A DNA stretch of 64,000 nucleotides from Carettochelys insculpta (lineage: Eukaryota > Chordata > Testudines > Carettochelyidae), in contig NC_134158.1 in NCBI RefSeq assembly GCF_033958435.1, forward strand, positions 8,451,837 through 8,515,836, written 5' to 3'. This document shows, piece by piece, positions 33,701-38,985 of the stretch. The notes beneath the pieces are model-generated. The model searched no databases and had not been told where the DNA came from. It was given only the letters and a program-made list of their open reading frames with translations. Made by a program: the position numbers and the translations under genes. Positions within the stretch are counted from its first letter, which is position 1. Every line of letters begins with the position of its first letter.

Positions 33701-35791
33701 AAATCGGACCGAAACCTCCAGAAGCGTCACAGCCACACTATGGCGGGAAAAACGCTGCCTTTCCCATATTTACCATCTAACAATAAATCGAATCGATCAG
33801 GATATAAATATCGCACTGGCAGGTCCCCAGTTAGCATACAGAGCCGCAGAAACAAGTCATTGCCTGTGCCAACTCGGAGCTGGGATTGACTTCGCGAGTG
33901 CTTTTTAGGTAGCTTGTTGGAAAACTTGGCAAATATCTAGATGAGCGGATGTAGCCTTCAGAAGGCCTCTGCGAACCCACAGTAGACAGGCACTGAGATA
34001 GATAGATAGAGTTGTGTGTATGGAGACAGACAGAGGGACGGCCAGGCAGACAGACAGACAAATAGATGGGGTGTGTGCAGCTAGCTAGATTTGTGTGTAT
34101 GGAGACAGACGGACAGGCAGACAGACTGATGGACACAGTGCAAGACGTAAATGGCAGAGGGGAAGGGGGAGACTGGCCAAATACAGATATGGACGGACAT
34201 ACGGACAAGTGGACAGGCAGACAGACAGACATATGAGGTGTGTGGGGATAGATAGATTTGTGTACATGAGGATAGATAGATAGATCGATAGATAGATTTG
34301 TGTGTATGAGGATAGACAGACAGACAGCTGGACACAGTGAGCGCTGTAGGTGGCAGAGAGATAGCGGGAGGCAGGCCAAATACAGATATGGACAGACATA
34401 CAGACAAGTGGACAGGCAGACAGACAGACATATGGGGTGTGTGGGGATAGATAGATTTGGGTACCTGAGGATAGATAGATAGATTGATAGATTTATGTGT
34501 GAGGATAGATAGATAGATTTGTGTACATGAGGATAGATAGGTAGATAGATAGATTTGTGTACCTGAGGATAGATAGATAGATTGATCGATTTATGTGTGA
34601 GGATAGATAGATAGATTTGTGTACATGAGGATAGATAGGTAGATAGATAGATTTGTGTACATGAGGATAGATAGATAGATTGATTGATTTATGTGTGAGG
34701 ATAGATAGATAGATTTGTGTACATGAGGATAGATAGGTAGATAGATGGGTTTGTGTACCTGAGGATAGATAGATAGATTGATCGATTTATGTGTGAGGAT
34801 AGATAGATAGATTTGTGTACATGAGGATAGATAGGTAGATAGATGGGTTTGTGTACCTGAGGATAGATAGATAGATTGATCGATTTATGTGTGAGGATAG
34901 ATAGATAGATTTGTGTACATGAGGATAGATAGGTAGATAGATAGATTTGTGTACATGAGGATAGATAGATAGATTGATAGATTTATGTGTGAGGATAGAT
35001 AGATAGATTTGTGTACATGAGGATAGATAGATAGATTGATCGATTTATGTGTGAGGATAGATAGATAGATTTGTGTACATGAGGATAGATAGGTAGATAG
35101 ATGGATTTGTGTACCTGAGGATAGATAGATAGATTGATAGATTTATGTGTGAGGATAGATAGATAGATTTGTGTACATGAGGATAGATAGGTAGATAGAT
35201 GGATTTGTGTGTATGAGGATAGATAGATAGATAGACAGATTTGTGTGAGAGAGGATAGACAGACAGACAGCTGGACGCAGTGAGCGATGTAGGTGGCAGA
35301 GAGGTAGCAGGAGGCCGGCCAAACACAGATATGGACAGACATACAGCCCCAGCGCTTGACAGACAGACAGACACCTTGTACTCCTGGACAGCCTCATCGA
35401 TGGGCACCACCACGTGAGGCCGGTGCTCCCGGGACCTGTCGCACACCACGCAGATCGCCCGGAGGTCGTCCTTGCAGAAGAGTTTGAAGGCTTCCCTGTG
35501 CCTCTCGCAGAGCCCTTCCTCCAGAGCTCCCCGGGCCCCCGGCAAGGCAAACTGGCTGATGATCTCGGACATGTTGGCCAGCTGCCGGTTGGGTCTGAAG
35601 TTCTTCTGCTGGAAGATCTCCCGGCACTGGGGGCAGGGGAAATCGGCCCTCAGGTCTCTCCAGCTTTTGGTGATGCAGGCTCGGCAGAAGTTGTGGCCAC
35701 ACTCTATGGAGACAGGGTCCTTGAAGAACTCCAGGCAGACCGAACAAGTGGCCTCGTCTTGGAGGTTCGCCGGCAGGAAGACAGCAGCCAT
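9269..35791 (-). CDS. TRIM E3 ubiquitin ligase, RING-B-box-coiled coil-PRY/SPRY, TRIM39/TRIM27-like (six exons)
   Basis: Coding exons in transcript order are 35375-35791, 30759-30854, 24311-24541, 21087-21109, 18345-18460 and 9269-9783. Their sizes (417, 96, 231, 23, 116, 515 bp) follow the standard class IV TRIM exon pattern. All borders are GT-AG, phases fit, and the sum of 1398 bp encodes 465 residues plus stop. Domains: RING 16-56, B-box 2 95-126, coiled coil about 135-255, linker 256-295, PRY-SPRY about 296-465. Such proteins are RING-type E3 ligases; coiled coils make antiparallel dimers and the SPRY domain selects the target, often in innate immunity. Key zinc ligands are all present and I see no frameshift. 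The ATG has G at -3 and +4. The RING resembles TRIM39 and TRIM27 (zinc finger protein RFP), but reptiles have expanded this group, so orthology is not assigned. Introns total about 25 kb of repeats. Confidence 0.93.
9898..9976 (+). mobile_element. CR1 LINE fragment
   Basis: Matches the CR1 phrase around CCCAGTATAGAAAGGATGTG, which recurs at about 11693 in the longer copy. Only 79 bp remain, in intron 5 of the TRIM gene close to the last exon. Confidence 0.6.
10058..10270. mobile_element. Fold-back PLE-derived element (family 1)
   Basis: Left arm (AAGTCCTGTGGCACCTTATA on the plus strand) and right arm (its reverse complement, TATAAGGTGCCACAGGACTT) face each other around a short spacer near 10140. 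The hammerhead-like core in both arms is mutated (CAAAA in place of CGAAA). It lies in TRIM intron 5. Confidence 0.75.
10550..11124 (+). mobile_element. CR1 LINE 3' end
   Basis: Encodes the C terminus of the CR1 polyprotein (KRCREIG...[20 protein letters not shown]...[17 protein letters not shown], frames broken), followed by the 3' UTR GACTCGATGACCTCTCAAGG and the terminal ATTCTATGA repeat. The reverse-transcriptase core is lost, typical 5' truncation. Confidence 0.9.
11140..11278 (+). mobile_element. CR1-related fragment of another subfamily
   Basis: GGATCCTGTCTTCCAACAGT and GCCCCAGAAGGAGTGAACAA match the segment at about 31230-31290 in inverse orientation. No coding remains. Confidence 0.5.
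11279..11490 (+). mobile_element. MITE fragment, TTTCGAAA-rich
   Basis: Starts with GGCTACGTCTACACAGCAAA, the same terminal phrase as the 0.7-kb MITE family, followed by alternating TTTCGAAA/TTATTCTAAAAT-like blocks. The right end is not identified. Confidence 0.5.
11555..11690 (+). repeat. Probable tRNA-derived SINE with CR1-like tail
   Basis: Contains GGGTTGTGAGTTCAAACTCC, resembling a pol III B box, followed by CCATGACCTCCTGAGATCCC and GGATTCTAGGATTC, a CR1-like tail. This layout is typical of turtle SINEs that share the CR1 3' end. Confidence 0.5.
11691..12182 (+). mobile_element. CR1 LINE 3' end
   Basis: A 142-codon open frame ([20 protein letters not shown]... [20 protein letters not shown]...) is the CR1 reverse-transcriptase C terminus. 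The 3' UTR contains GGCTGGACTCGATGACCTCC. It stays open but has no start or RT core. Confidence 0.9.
12668..13352 (+). mobile_element. Non-autonomous hAT-type element
   Basis: The left end CAGGGGGTCTGCAACCTGCG and the right end ...GGTTGCTGACCCCCC form an imperfect terminal inverted repeat of about 16 bp. GTGGCTCTTTAATGATTTTT recurs inverted near the right end. The interior has no transposase frame. In TRIM intron 5. Confidence 0.65.
13590..13900. repeat. C-rich low-complexity tract
   Basis: Long runs of CCCC with CCACCC/GCCCC words. The open frames through it on both strands are composition artefacts. Confidence 0.5.
13980..14110 (+). mobile_element. MITE end of the TAAAGTCGATTGCAGA family
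   Basis: GGTCTACCGTAGACCTTAAA followed by GTCGATTGCAGA and GGAATCGACTTAACTACAA. The same motif ends occur at about 26235-26330, 40480-40560 and 43395-43475. Confidence 0.5.
14560..14627 (+). mobile_element. CR1 LINE, left part split by a MITE
   Basis: ATGATAACTGCTGCCAAGTA...GGCTGGACATTAG is CR1 coding-end sequence. It continues directly at 15338 after the inserted MITE. Confidence 0.75.
14628..15337 (+). mobile_element. 0.7-kb GTCGA-rich MITE, copy 1
   Basis: A non-autonomous DNA element with short terminal inverted repeats (left GCTGCGTCTACACGTGCACG, right GCACGTGTAGACGTAGCC) and many CTTCGAAGTAGC/AACGTCGAAG palindromic blocks at both ends. The central core of about 250 bp is almost the same in all three copies (this one, 23280, 24611). 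It sits inside a CR1 copy, whose interrupted phrase ATTAG|GAAAAAC shows a TA (or TTA) target duplication. A minus-strand open frame of 100 codons, shared with the other copies, resembles no domain I know. Confidence 0.8.
15338..15470 (+). mobile_element. CR1 LINE, right part
   Basis: AGGAAAAACTTTTTCACTGT to AGACAAATATTTAACAGGGA. Continuation of the CR1 copy broken at 14627. Confidence 0.75.
15586..16017. mobile_element. Fold-back PLE-derived element (family 2) with 12-bp target-site duplication
   Basis: The element (15598-16005) is flanked by AATTGTTTTTAG (15586-15597) and AACTGTTTTTAG (16006-16017), 11 of 12 bases the same. The arms carry TGAGCTTTCGGGGGACACAC and its inverted partner TGGGTCTGCCCCATGAAAGC. 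The interior is a deletion remnant of the longer element at 25575-26105, sharing AATTACGAGCATCAAA. Both arms keep CTGAAGA and GAAA with weakened stem II. Confidence 0.75.
16048..16445 (-). mobile_element. CR1 LINE 3' end
   Basis: The 99-codon minus-strand frame [20 protein letters not shown] to LDRCLSGMV is the CR1 ORF2 C terminus. The 3' terminus (AGAATCATAGAACACTAGGA on the plus strand) is at 16048. Confidence 0.9.
16617..17378 (+). mobile_element. Probable non-autonomous hAT element
   Basis: CAGTGGTTCCCAACCTTTTC at the left and AGTTGAGAACCACTT at the right form an inverted pair like hAT ends of the form CAGTGGTTC.CAA. The interior is GC-rich with repeated CACTCAGGGGCT words (about 16905-17060). 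Confidence 0.5.
17411..17515 (-). mobile_element. PLE terminal fragment (family 2)
   Basis: CCAAAACAAACAAGCAGTCC through GAGCGTTCGTGGGACAGACC, then lost. Core broken (GCGTTCG). Confidence 0.65.
17862..18262 (+). other. Possible solo LTR or LTR-like repeat end
   Basis: GGGCTAATAAACCCGCTGTT contains a polyadenylation signal, followed by CTGACTGAGAGTCACTCC and an end near CCCCATCACA. This arrangement resembles the R/U5 end of a retrovirus-like LTR seen repeatedly in reptile genomes. Ends are not defined and no coding part is present. Confidence 0.3.
18345..18460 (-). CDS. TRIM exon 5: linker before PRY-SPRY (116 bp)
   Basis: Completes the split arginine and then encodes [18 protein letters not shown] to SALKKFK, leaving one base. 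The acceptor is TTTCCTCAG|AAG and the donor AAAG|GTGAGT. The size and the LKF..P motif match the usual fifth exon. A frame continuing past the donor exists but reads into intron. Confidence 0.9.
18573..18871. mobile_element. Palindromic MITE
   Basis: GTGTCTCCACTAGGAACCGA at the left and GTGGAGACAGAGCC at the right. The interior carries GGTGCTGCCATGAATATGCA, also found in the element at 21560-22002. It lies about 110 bp from TRIM exon 5 in intron 4. Confidence 0.6.
19235..19845 (-). mobile_element. CR1 LINE 3' end
   Basis: Minus-strand CR1 polyprotein C terminus including [19 protein letters not shown] and [20 protein letters not shown] segments, with frames broken. In TRIM intron 4. Confidence 0.9.
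19970..20225. mobile_element. Fold-back PLE-derived element (family 2) with 88-bp arms and 11-bp target-site duplication
   Basis: The element is 19981-20214. Arms of 88 bp (20023-20110 and 20127-20214) are near-perfect reverse complements around a 16-bp spacer. The flanks are GGATAAATCAG (19970-19980) and GGATGAATCAG (20215-20225), 10 of 11 the same. The minus-strand arm keeps a complete hammerhead-like core (CTGAAGA at plus 20101-20107, GAAA at 20081-20084). No coding sequence. Confidence 0.85.
20330..20593. mobile_element. Fold-back PLE-derived element (family 1)
   Basis: Arms at 20330-20415 and about 20500-20592 in inverted orientation, with a spacer containing CTCTTTAAATACCCCTCTGA. The same spacer phrase recurs at about 41060 and, degraded, near 55100-55140. 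The right arm holds an intact hammerhead-like core at 20511-20548. Confidence 0.8.
20511..20548 (+). ncRNA. Hammerhead-ribozyme-like core, best family 1 copy
   Basis: CTGATGA (20511-20517), stem II GTGGG/CCCAC closed by TCTTTG, GAAA (20535-20538), then GC-TAAT-GC forming a two-pair stem III extended by A-U, and TC at 20547-20548 as a consensus UH cleavage site. Every invariant core base is present. Flanking bases do not obviously pair as stem I, so this copy may be inactive or need a partner. Confidence 0.5.
20597..20910 (+). repeat. tRNA-derived SINE with CR1-like tail, plus a second SINE fragment
   Basis: GAGAGGTGCTAGGTCCAAAT resembles a degenerate pol III B box. GACTTGATGACCTCCTGAGG is a CR1-like tail. 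The following GGGGGGCCATTTAGGGATCT belongs to a related SINE in the same region. Confidence 0.5.
21087..21109 (-). CDS. TRIM exon 4: 23-bp micro-exon
   Basis: The 23-bp exon encodes DVTSLLS plus two bases of a split arginine codon. The acceptor is CCTTCTAG|GAT and the donor CAG|GTACGG. The 23-bp size and the D-x-x-x-L-L-S-R pattern match the conserved micro-exon of this gene class (DIRSTLSR-like in other members), and it is the only candidate I found between exons 3 and 5. Confidence 0.9.
21349..21548 (+). repeat. tRNA-derived SINE
   Basis: GGATAGCTCGGAGGTTTGAG (A-box region) and GGTTGTGAGCTCCAGCC (B-box region), then a CR1-like tail ending CCCTTCCAGTTCCCTGAGA. This resembles the cryptodiran turtle pol III SINE type. 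Confidence 0.65.
21560..22002. mobile_element. Palindromic MITE
   Basis: Long inverted arms. GGTGCTGCCGTGAATATGCA at about 21633 is mirrored by TGCATATTCATGGCAGTGCC-like sequence at about 21907. Ends GGGCTACATCTACACC and AGCATAGACGTAGCCC. In TRIM intron 3, about 450 bp from exon 4. Confidence 0.65.
22468..22747. mobile_element. Palindromic MITE
   Basis: GCCGCTTCTGCACAGCCCCT at the left mirrors GGGCGGTGTAGAAGTGGC at the right. The inner arms GGGGAATATTCAAATGAG and CTCATTTGAATATTCCCC are exact mirror images. No coding. Confidence 0.75.
23280..23971 (+). mobile_element. 0.7-kb GTCGA-rich MITE, copy 2
   Basis: Same element as at 14628-15337, same orientation. Starts GCCGCGTCTACACGTGCACG and ends GTGCACGTGTAGACGTAGCCC. 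The central core is almost unchanged and the minus-strand frame of 121 codons stays open. It lies in TRIM intron 3, about 340 bp from exon 3. Confidence 0.85.
24311..24541 (-). CDS. TRIM exon 3: main coiled coil (231 bp)
   Basis: Exactly 77 codons, [10 protein letters not shown] to PVLEFLK, with the conserved [18 protein letters not shown] segment. The acceptor is CACTGAAG|AAA and the donor AAG|GTAAGG. Both ends are phase 0, so loss of this exon keeps the frame. It is flanked by two direct copies of a 0.7-kb MITE (23280-23971 and 24611-25322). Confidence 0.93.
24611..25322 (+). mobile_element. 0.7-kb GTCGA-rich MITE, copy 3
   Basis: Third copy, direct orientation relative to copy 2, starting only 70 bp from the acceptor side of TRIM exon 3 and lying in intron 2. 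Same core and the same 121-codon open frame on the minus strand. Copies 2 and 3 therefore bracket exon 3 as direct repeats. Confidence 0.85.
25575..26105 (-). mobile_element. Penelope-like element with GIY-YIG remnant (family 2)
   Basis: The terminal module GCAAAGCAGCAGAAATGTAG lies at the low end. The minus-strand frame contains the region downstream of the PLE GIY-YIG motif: [20 protein letters not shown], then [18 protein letters not shown] and [19 protein letters not shown]. This is the best-preserved coding piece of family 2 and supports assigning the fold-back elements to PLEs. Truncated, not functional. Confidence 0.75.
26108..26330 (+). mobile_element. MITE of the AAGTCGATTGCAGA family
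   Basis: GTCGACCTATTGGGGTTGGC at the left, TAAGTCGATTCTAGCTATGC near the right end. Same family as the copies at 39997, 42893 and 43204. Confidence 0.55.
26440..26990. other. Intron 2 sequence without recognised features
   Basis: I see no CR1, PLE or MITE similarity and no exon-like frame with splice borders between these positions. Confidence 0.35.
27000..27115 (+). repeat. tRNA-like/SINE-like sequence
   Basis: GGGCTCTGTGCTTTAATGGG with GGATTCAAATCCCC as a B-box-like block about 70 bp further on. The acceptor ends do not pair, so this is not a working tRNA. Confidence 0.35.
27180..27457 (+). mobile_element. CR1 LINE, left part split by a MITE
   Basis: CACTCTGCACTGGTGAGGCC to GGCAAAACAAGGAGC. 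Continues at 27857. Confidence 0.8.
27458..27856 (+). mobile_element. TTTCGAAA-rich MITE, forward member of an inverted pair
   Basis: Starts GAGATATGTAAATCAGGGCC, contains CCTCTTTCGAAAGAGG and GCCGGTGGGCAGCGTACGGG, and ends in GCCACCAGAAGTCC. It replaces a short stretch of the surrounding CR1 copy. Near-identical inverted copy at 28618-29013. Confidence 0.7.
27857..28080 (+). mobile_element. CR1 LINE, right part
   Basis: AGGTGTAGGTTGGATATTAG to GGGTTCTGTGATCCTG: CR1 coding end and 3' UTR, resuming after the MITE. Confidence 0.85.
28618..29013 (-). mobile_element. TTTCGAAA-rich MITE, inverted member of the pair
   Basis: Reverse complement of 27458-27856 with few differences (GGTGGTGGGCCCAGGCACCC to CTGATTTACATATCTC). 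The two arms of about 400 bp are separated by about 760 bp inside TRIM intron 2. Confidence 0.75.
29018..29660. mobile_element. Cluster of TTTCGAAA-type MITE segments
   Basis: The block TCGAAAGAGCCCCGTCCACA and ATTATGCAAATGAAGCA repeat about 130 bp apart (about 29175 and 29297), suggesting an internal duplication. The segment at 29500-29660 adds TTTCGAACCATTTCGAAACA. Confidence 0.55.
30508..30700 (+). repeat. About 190-bp interspersed repeat, AATAAATTTTATTCC family
   Basis: TTTTTTTCCACCCCGGTGCG, AATAAATTTTATTCCACGCA and the end CAGCTTACAGGGAACGCC. One of about ten copies in this window; it lies close to TRIM exon 2. Confidence 0.7.
30759..30854 (-). CDS. TRIM exon 2: start of coiled coil (96 bp)
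   Basis: Exactly 32 codons, [18 protein letters not shown] and onward, charged and heptad-like. The acceptor is TTCCTAG|GAA and the donor TTG|GTGCGTG. Both boundaries are phase 0. A 96-bp second exon is characteristic of TRIM genes of this class. Confidence 0.92.
31190..31990 (-). mobile_element. CR1-clade LINE 3' end of a divergent subfamily
   Basis: The minus-strand frame of up to 231 codons contains [20 protein letters not shown], then [20 protein letters not shown] and [14 protein letters not shown]. This is the polyprotein end of a subfamily different from the others here (its 3' region has AACGGCCATTACTGGGTCAG on the plus strand). In TRIM intron 1. Confidence 0.85.
32318..32500 (-). 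repeat. About 190-bp interspersed repeat, AATAAATTTTATTCC family
   Basis: Inverse orientation: TAAGCTGAGCACCTGGGCGG to AATAAAATTTATTCCGCCCA and GAAAAAATTAGAGGGCACCC. Confidence 0.7.
32520..33320. other. Intron 1 sequence without a gene
   Basis: A plus-strand frame of 235 codons (32649-33356) and a minus-strand frame of 152 codons overlap, both low in hydrophobic order and with no domain. They run through GC-rich intron and into the next repeat, so neither is called. Confidence 0.4.
33325..33510 (+). repeat. About 190-bp interspersed repeat, AATAAATTTTATTCC family
   Basis: GCTCCCTCTAGTTTCTTCTA, GGAATAAATTTTGTTAGGTG, and the end CTCGGCTTACAGGGATGAC. Confidence 0.7.
33995..35374. repeat. GATA/GACA tetranucleotide array with higher-order structure
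   Basis: About 1.38 kb of GATAGATAGATA blocks interrupted by TTTGTGTACATGAGGATAGA, TTTATGTGTGAGGATAGA and GACAGACAGACAG. A non-repeat segment containing GGTGGCAGAGAG and GGCCAAATACAGATATGGAC occurs three times (about 34130, 34332, 35276), so whole segments were duplicated. On the minus strand all frames read STLSI/YLSI-type nonsense. The array lies entirely in TRIM intron 1 and its last GACA units form the 5' splice site region. Confidence 0.95.
35375..35791 (-). CDS. TRIM exon 1: RING finger and B-box 2
   Basis: Residues 1-139, starting [20 protein letters not shown] ligands are C16, C19, C31, H33, C36, C39, C53 and C56, with [12 protein letters not shown] at the centre. A linker with RPNRQLANM follows. 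The B-box 2 ligands are C95, H98, C106, D109, C114, C117, H123 and H126. The exon ends in phase 0 after QEYK. The donor is AAG|GTGTCT, and its bases are already part of a (GACA)n run that leads into a 1.4-kb GATA array. Confidence 0.95.
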
Positions 35792-36085
35792 GTCTCTTTC
35801 CTCCGAGAGCAGGGACCTATGTCACTTTAATGAATGTCTGGCACGGAAGGGCATGTGGGTGTGCCTGGTCCACAGACCAGCTGGTGTCCCCGAGTCATAT
35901 CTACAGTGTCAGATTTCTTAAACTGGCAATGAGTCACCCATCAGGGCTGCAGGGCAGCCGGCAGAGGAGGCTTGGATGGAAAAGAGGCAGAGAGAGACCC
36001 GGGCTGCCAAACTCCAGCTCTGTGTTCTGCATCTGGGCTTGATCATTCGCAGCCAAAAGAGGTTGGAAGAGGAACGGGGAAGGGT

Positions 36086-36126
36086 TCCCTGTAAGCTCGG
36101 CACTTGGGCAGCCACACAGGTGATTC
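36086..36126 (-). repeat. AATAAATTTTATTCC-family repeat, first part (split by CR1)
   Basis: GGTTCCCTGTAAGCTCGGCA to GGCAGCCACACAGGTGA; the rest continues at 37172 beyond a CR1 insertion. Confidence 0.6.
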
Positions 36127-36896
36127 ATAGAACCGGAGAACACTAGGACTGGAAGGGACCTCGGGAGGTCATCGAGTCCAGTCCCCTGTCCTCCTGGCAG
36201 GACCAAGCACCAGCACCGACAGGTGTCTGTCTAACCTGCTCTTAAATATCTCCAGAGGTGGAGATTCCACAACCTCCCCAGACAATATATTCCAGTGTTT
36301 GACCACCCTGACAGTTAGGGACTTTTTCCTAATGTCCAACCTAAACCTCCCTTGCTGCAGTTTAAGCCCATTGCTTCTTGTCCTGTCCTCAGAGGCCAAG
36401 GAGAACAATTTTTCTCCCTCCTCCTGACACCCTTTTAGATACCTGAAAGCCGCTACCACGTCCCCCCTCAATCTTCTCTTTTCTAAACTAAACCAGCCCA
36501 GTTCTTTCAGCCTTCCCTCCTCGCTCACGTTCTCTAGACCCTTCGGCATCCTTGCTGCTCTTCTCTGGGCCTTCTCCAATGTCTCCACGTCTTTCTTGAA
36601 TTGTGGTGCCCAGACTTGTCACAATGCTCCAGTTGAGGCCTAATCAGCGCAGAGCAGACCAGAAGAACGACTTCTCGTGTCTTGCTCACAACATTCGTGT
36701 TAATGCAGCCCAGAATCGAGCTTGCTCTTTTGCGATGGTGTCACGCTCTTGATTCTTATTTAGCTTGTGGTGCACTCTGACCCCTAGATCCCTCTCCGTG
36801 GGGCTCCTTTCTAGGGCATCGCTTCCCGTTCTGTATGTGTGAAACTGATAGTTCCTTCCCAAGTGGAGCACTTTGCATTTGTCCTTATTAAACTTC
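36127..36896 (-). mobile_element. CR1 LINE, 3' part
   Basis: Minus-strand frames include METLEKAQRRAARMPKGLEN, then [19 protein letters not shown]. Upstream pieces include TKFNKDKCKVLHLGRNYQFH, part of the reverse transcriptase. Interrupted at 36897 by a PLE fragment. Confidence 0.9.
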
Positions 36897-36975
36897 GTGC
36901 ATCTGACGAAGGGGGTCTTTGCCCATGGAAGCTTCTGCTGCAATAAATTGGGTCTTCTCCAAGGTGCCACAGGAA
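36897..36975 (+). mobile_element. PLE terminal fragment (family 1) inside CR1
   Basis: CATCTGACGAAGGGGGTCTT to AAGGTGCCACAGGA. Core CTGACGA kept but GAAA mutated to GGAA. Confidence 0.7.
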
Positions 36976-37171
36976 ACTTCATCCTGTTTCCCTCCGACCA
37001 TTGCTCCAGTTTTTCCGGAATCGTTCTGAGCTCTGACCCCGTCCTCCAAAGCAGTTGCAACCCCTCCCAGCTTGGTGTCAGCTGCAAACTTGCGAAGCGT
37101 ACGCTCTCTGCCGGTGTTGAAATCATTCATGAAAATATGGAAGAGACCCAGTCCTAGAACAGACAGCTGAA
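36976..37171 (-). mobile_element. CR1 LINE, reverse-transcriptase fragment
   Basis: Minus strand reads LFHIFMNDFNTGRERTLRKF then AADTKLGG, a decayed version of the CR1 FADDTKLGG motif. Confidence 0.8.
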
Positions 37172-37262
37172 TGCCCATGTATTTCTAGTGGTGGTGCGCG
37201 TCTGCATATGTCTCGGTGCACATAAAATTTATTCCACCCAAAATGGAAAAAACGTTGAGGGC
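37172..37262 (-). repeat. AATAAATTTTATTCC-family repeat, second part
   Basis: ATGCCCATGTATTTCTAGTG, then ACATAAAATTTATTCCACCC. With 36086-36126 it makes one copy split by the CR1 insertion. Confidence 0.6.
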
Positions 37263-37861
37263 GTTTTGGGGGGCCACCGCTCCGGATGGGCATTCCAGAG
37301 CCAAATCTAGACCTGAATGTCTTTGCTCCTTCAAAAACCCAGCTCAAAATGCGGGAGCTGAGTTCAGGAGCTGTTTCACAGACCTGCATTCAGGATATCA
37401 CTTGAGTGTACCCTTAAGATCCCTCAACTCGAGTTCTTAGGTACTTGGCTGATTAAGGAGGTTTCTTTGACCCGGGACAGCAGGGCCTGAATGAGCTCTC
37501 CTTTCCCAGCCAGTGAGGAGCCAGAAAAGAGGCCATCGGAGCTGACCTCATTTGCATGGCCACACCCACCCTGCCTATGATACCAGGGGCTGGTGGGGCA
37601 CCTGTCTCTTTGCTATTGGAGGCCAGGGTAACGAATAGCTGTTATCCTTATTGTATGATGCAAGACCAGCAGAACTGGGGCGCGGCGCATGACCTCATTG
37701 AGGGACTCGCTGTCAGCTTGCTGCACCTGCTGGGCGGGGCAGATGGAGTGCTAAATGTGGGGGGAAGGGGAGGAAAGATGGGTGAGTGGGTCTGTTTGTC
37801 TTTGTCGTGTATGTGGGTAGGACCAATGAACATAACAGCTCAGGGCAGAGCTTCCTGTAAG

Positions 37862-37990
37862 TGGGCACCAGCTCAGTGGTAAGGGTGTTGGCCTTGTAAA
37901 CTGAGGGTTGTGAGCTCAATCCTTGTGGGTCTTGGCCAAGTCAGGTTTAAGCACAAAAGGAAAGTCTTTCCAGGGTGACAGCAAGTCTTG
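37862..37990 (+). repeat. tRNA-derived SINE
   Basis: CCAGCTCAGTGGTAAGGGTG and GGGTTGTGAGCTCAATCC-type A and B box regions, then a short tail. Cloverleaf not closed. Confidence 0.55.
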
Positions 37991-38029
37991 CTGTGATTGG
38001 AGGTGCCTGGATTCCACCACCTTTTAAAT

Positions 38030-38492
38030 TGTGGATGTGCTGGAGCAGGTTCAGCAGAGGGCAACGAAAATGATTAAGGGGCTGGAGCACAAGACCGATG
38101 AGGAGAGGCTGAGGGATTTGGGCTTGTTTAGTTTACAGAAGAGAAGACCGAGAGGTGGTTTAATAGCAGCCTTCAGCTTCCTGCAGGGGAGCTCTAAAGA
38201 GGAGGGTGAGAAACTGTTCTCGGTGGTGTCAGATGGCAGAACAAGGAGCAATGGGCTGAAGAGGGAGAGTCGTAGGTTAAATATTAGGAAAAACTACTTC
38301 CCCAGGAGGGTGGTGAAGCACTGGAACGTGTTGCCTAGAGAGGTGGTGGATTCTCCATCCCTAGAGGTTTTTAAATCCCGGCTTGACAAGGTCCTGGCTG
38401 GGATGTCTTAGTGGGGGTTGATGCTGCTTGAAGCAGGGGGCTGGACTAGATAACCTCCTGAGGTCCCTTCCAGCCCTGGGATCCTATGATAA
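38030..38492 (+). mobile_element. CR1 LINE 3' end
   Basis: Open frame of 126 codons, [20 protein letters not shown] to [17 protein letters not shown], then 3' UTR GGGGGCTGGACTAGATAACC and GGGATCCTATGAT. Confidence 0.92.
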
Positions 38493-38957
38493 GCTGACCA
38501 CTTAGGCCACAACCCAGGAGAAAGGCCAATGCCATGGTGGGTCCCACTCAGGGTCATCCAGGAGGTCAGGCAGGTCCGTGACCTCTGGGTAGCAGGGGAG
38601 TGGCAGGCTGAGACGCCCCTCTGGCCAGACCGCTTGGCCAGCCGTCCTGACCTGACGCCAGTGTGGCATGGATTCCCAGGCTCCTGCTCATGGGAGCACG
38701 GCCTGGGCCCTCTGCATGGCTCAGAGGCTGCCCTTTTAATGAGCTCTGTGCCCTGCCACTTGTATTCCCGGCCTTGCGCGTCACTTTCTGAGGGGCGGGG
38801 CAAGGGTGCTCTGGCTCCGCCCACCAATGCTTCTGGGAAAGATTCGTCTGCTTCTGGGGCGGGGGGAAGGTCACAGCACCTGGCTACATGCGTACTCACC
38901 GCACAACCATTTTGAACTCCTTTTTATTTACAAAAGTTGCAATCATTTACAAAAAAG

Positions 38958-38985
38958 CACACACACACACACACACACACACAAA
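38958..38985. repeat. CA microsatellite
   Basis: An uninterrupted run of about 14 CA units, followed by an A run. Confidence 0.9.

Noticed and set aside
33831..35342. Several long frames reading S-I-Y-L repeats
   Set aside because: They are translations of the GATA/GACA array. The true RING exon starts only at 35375.
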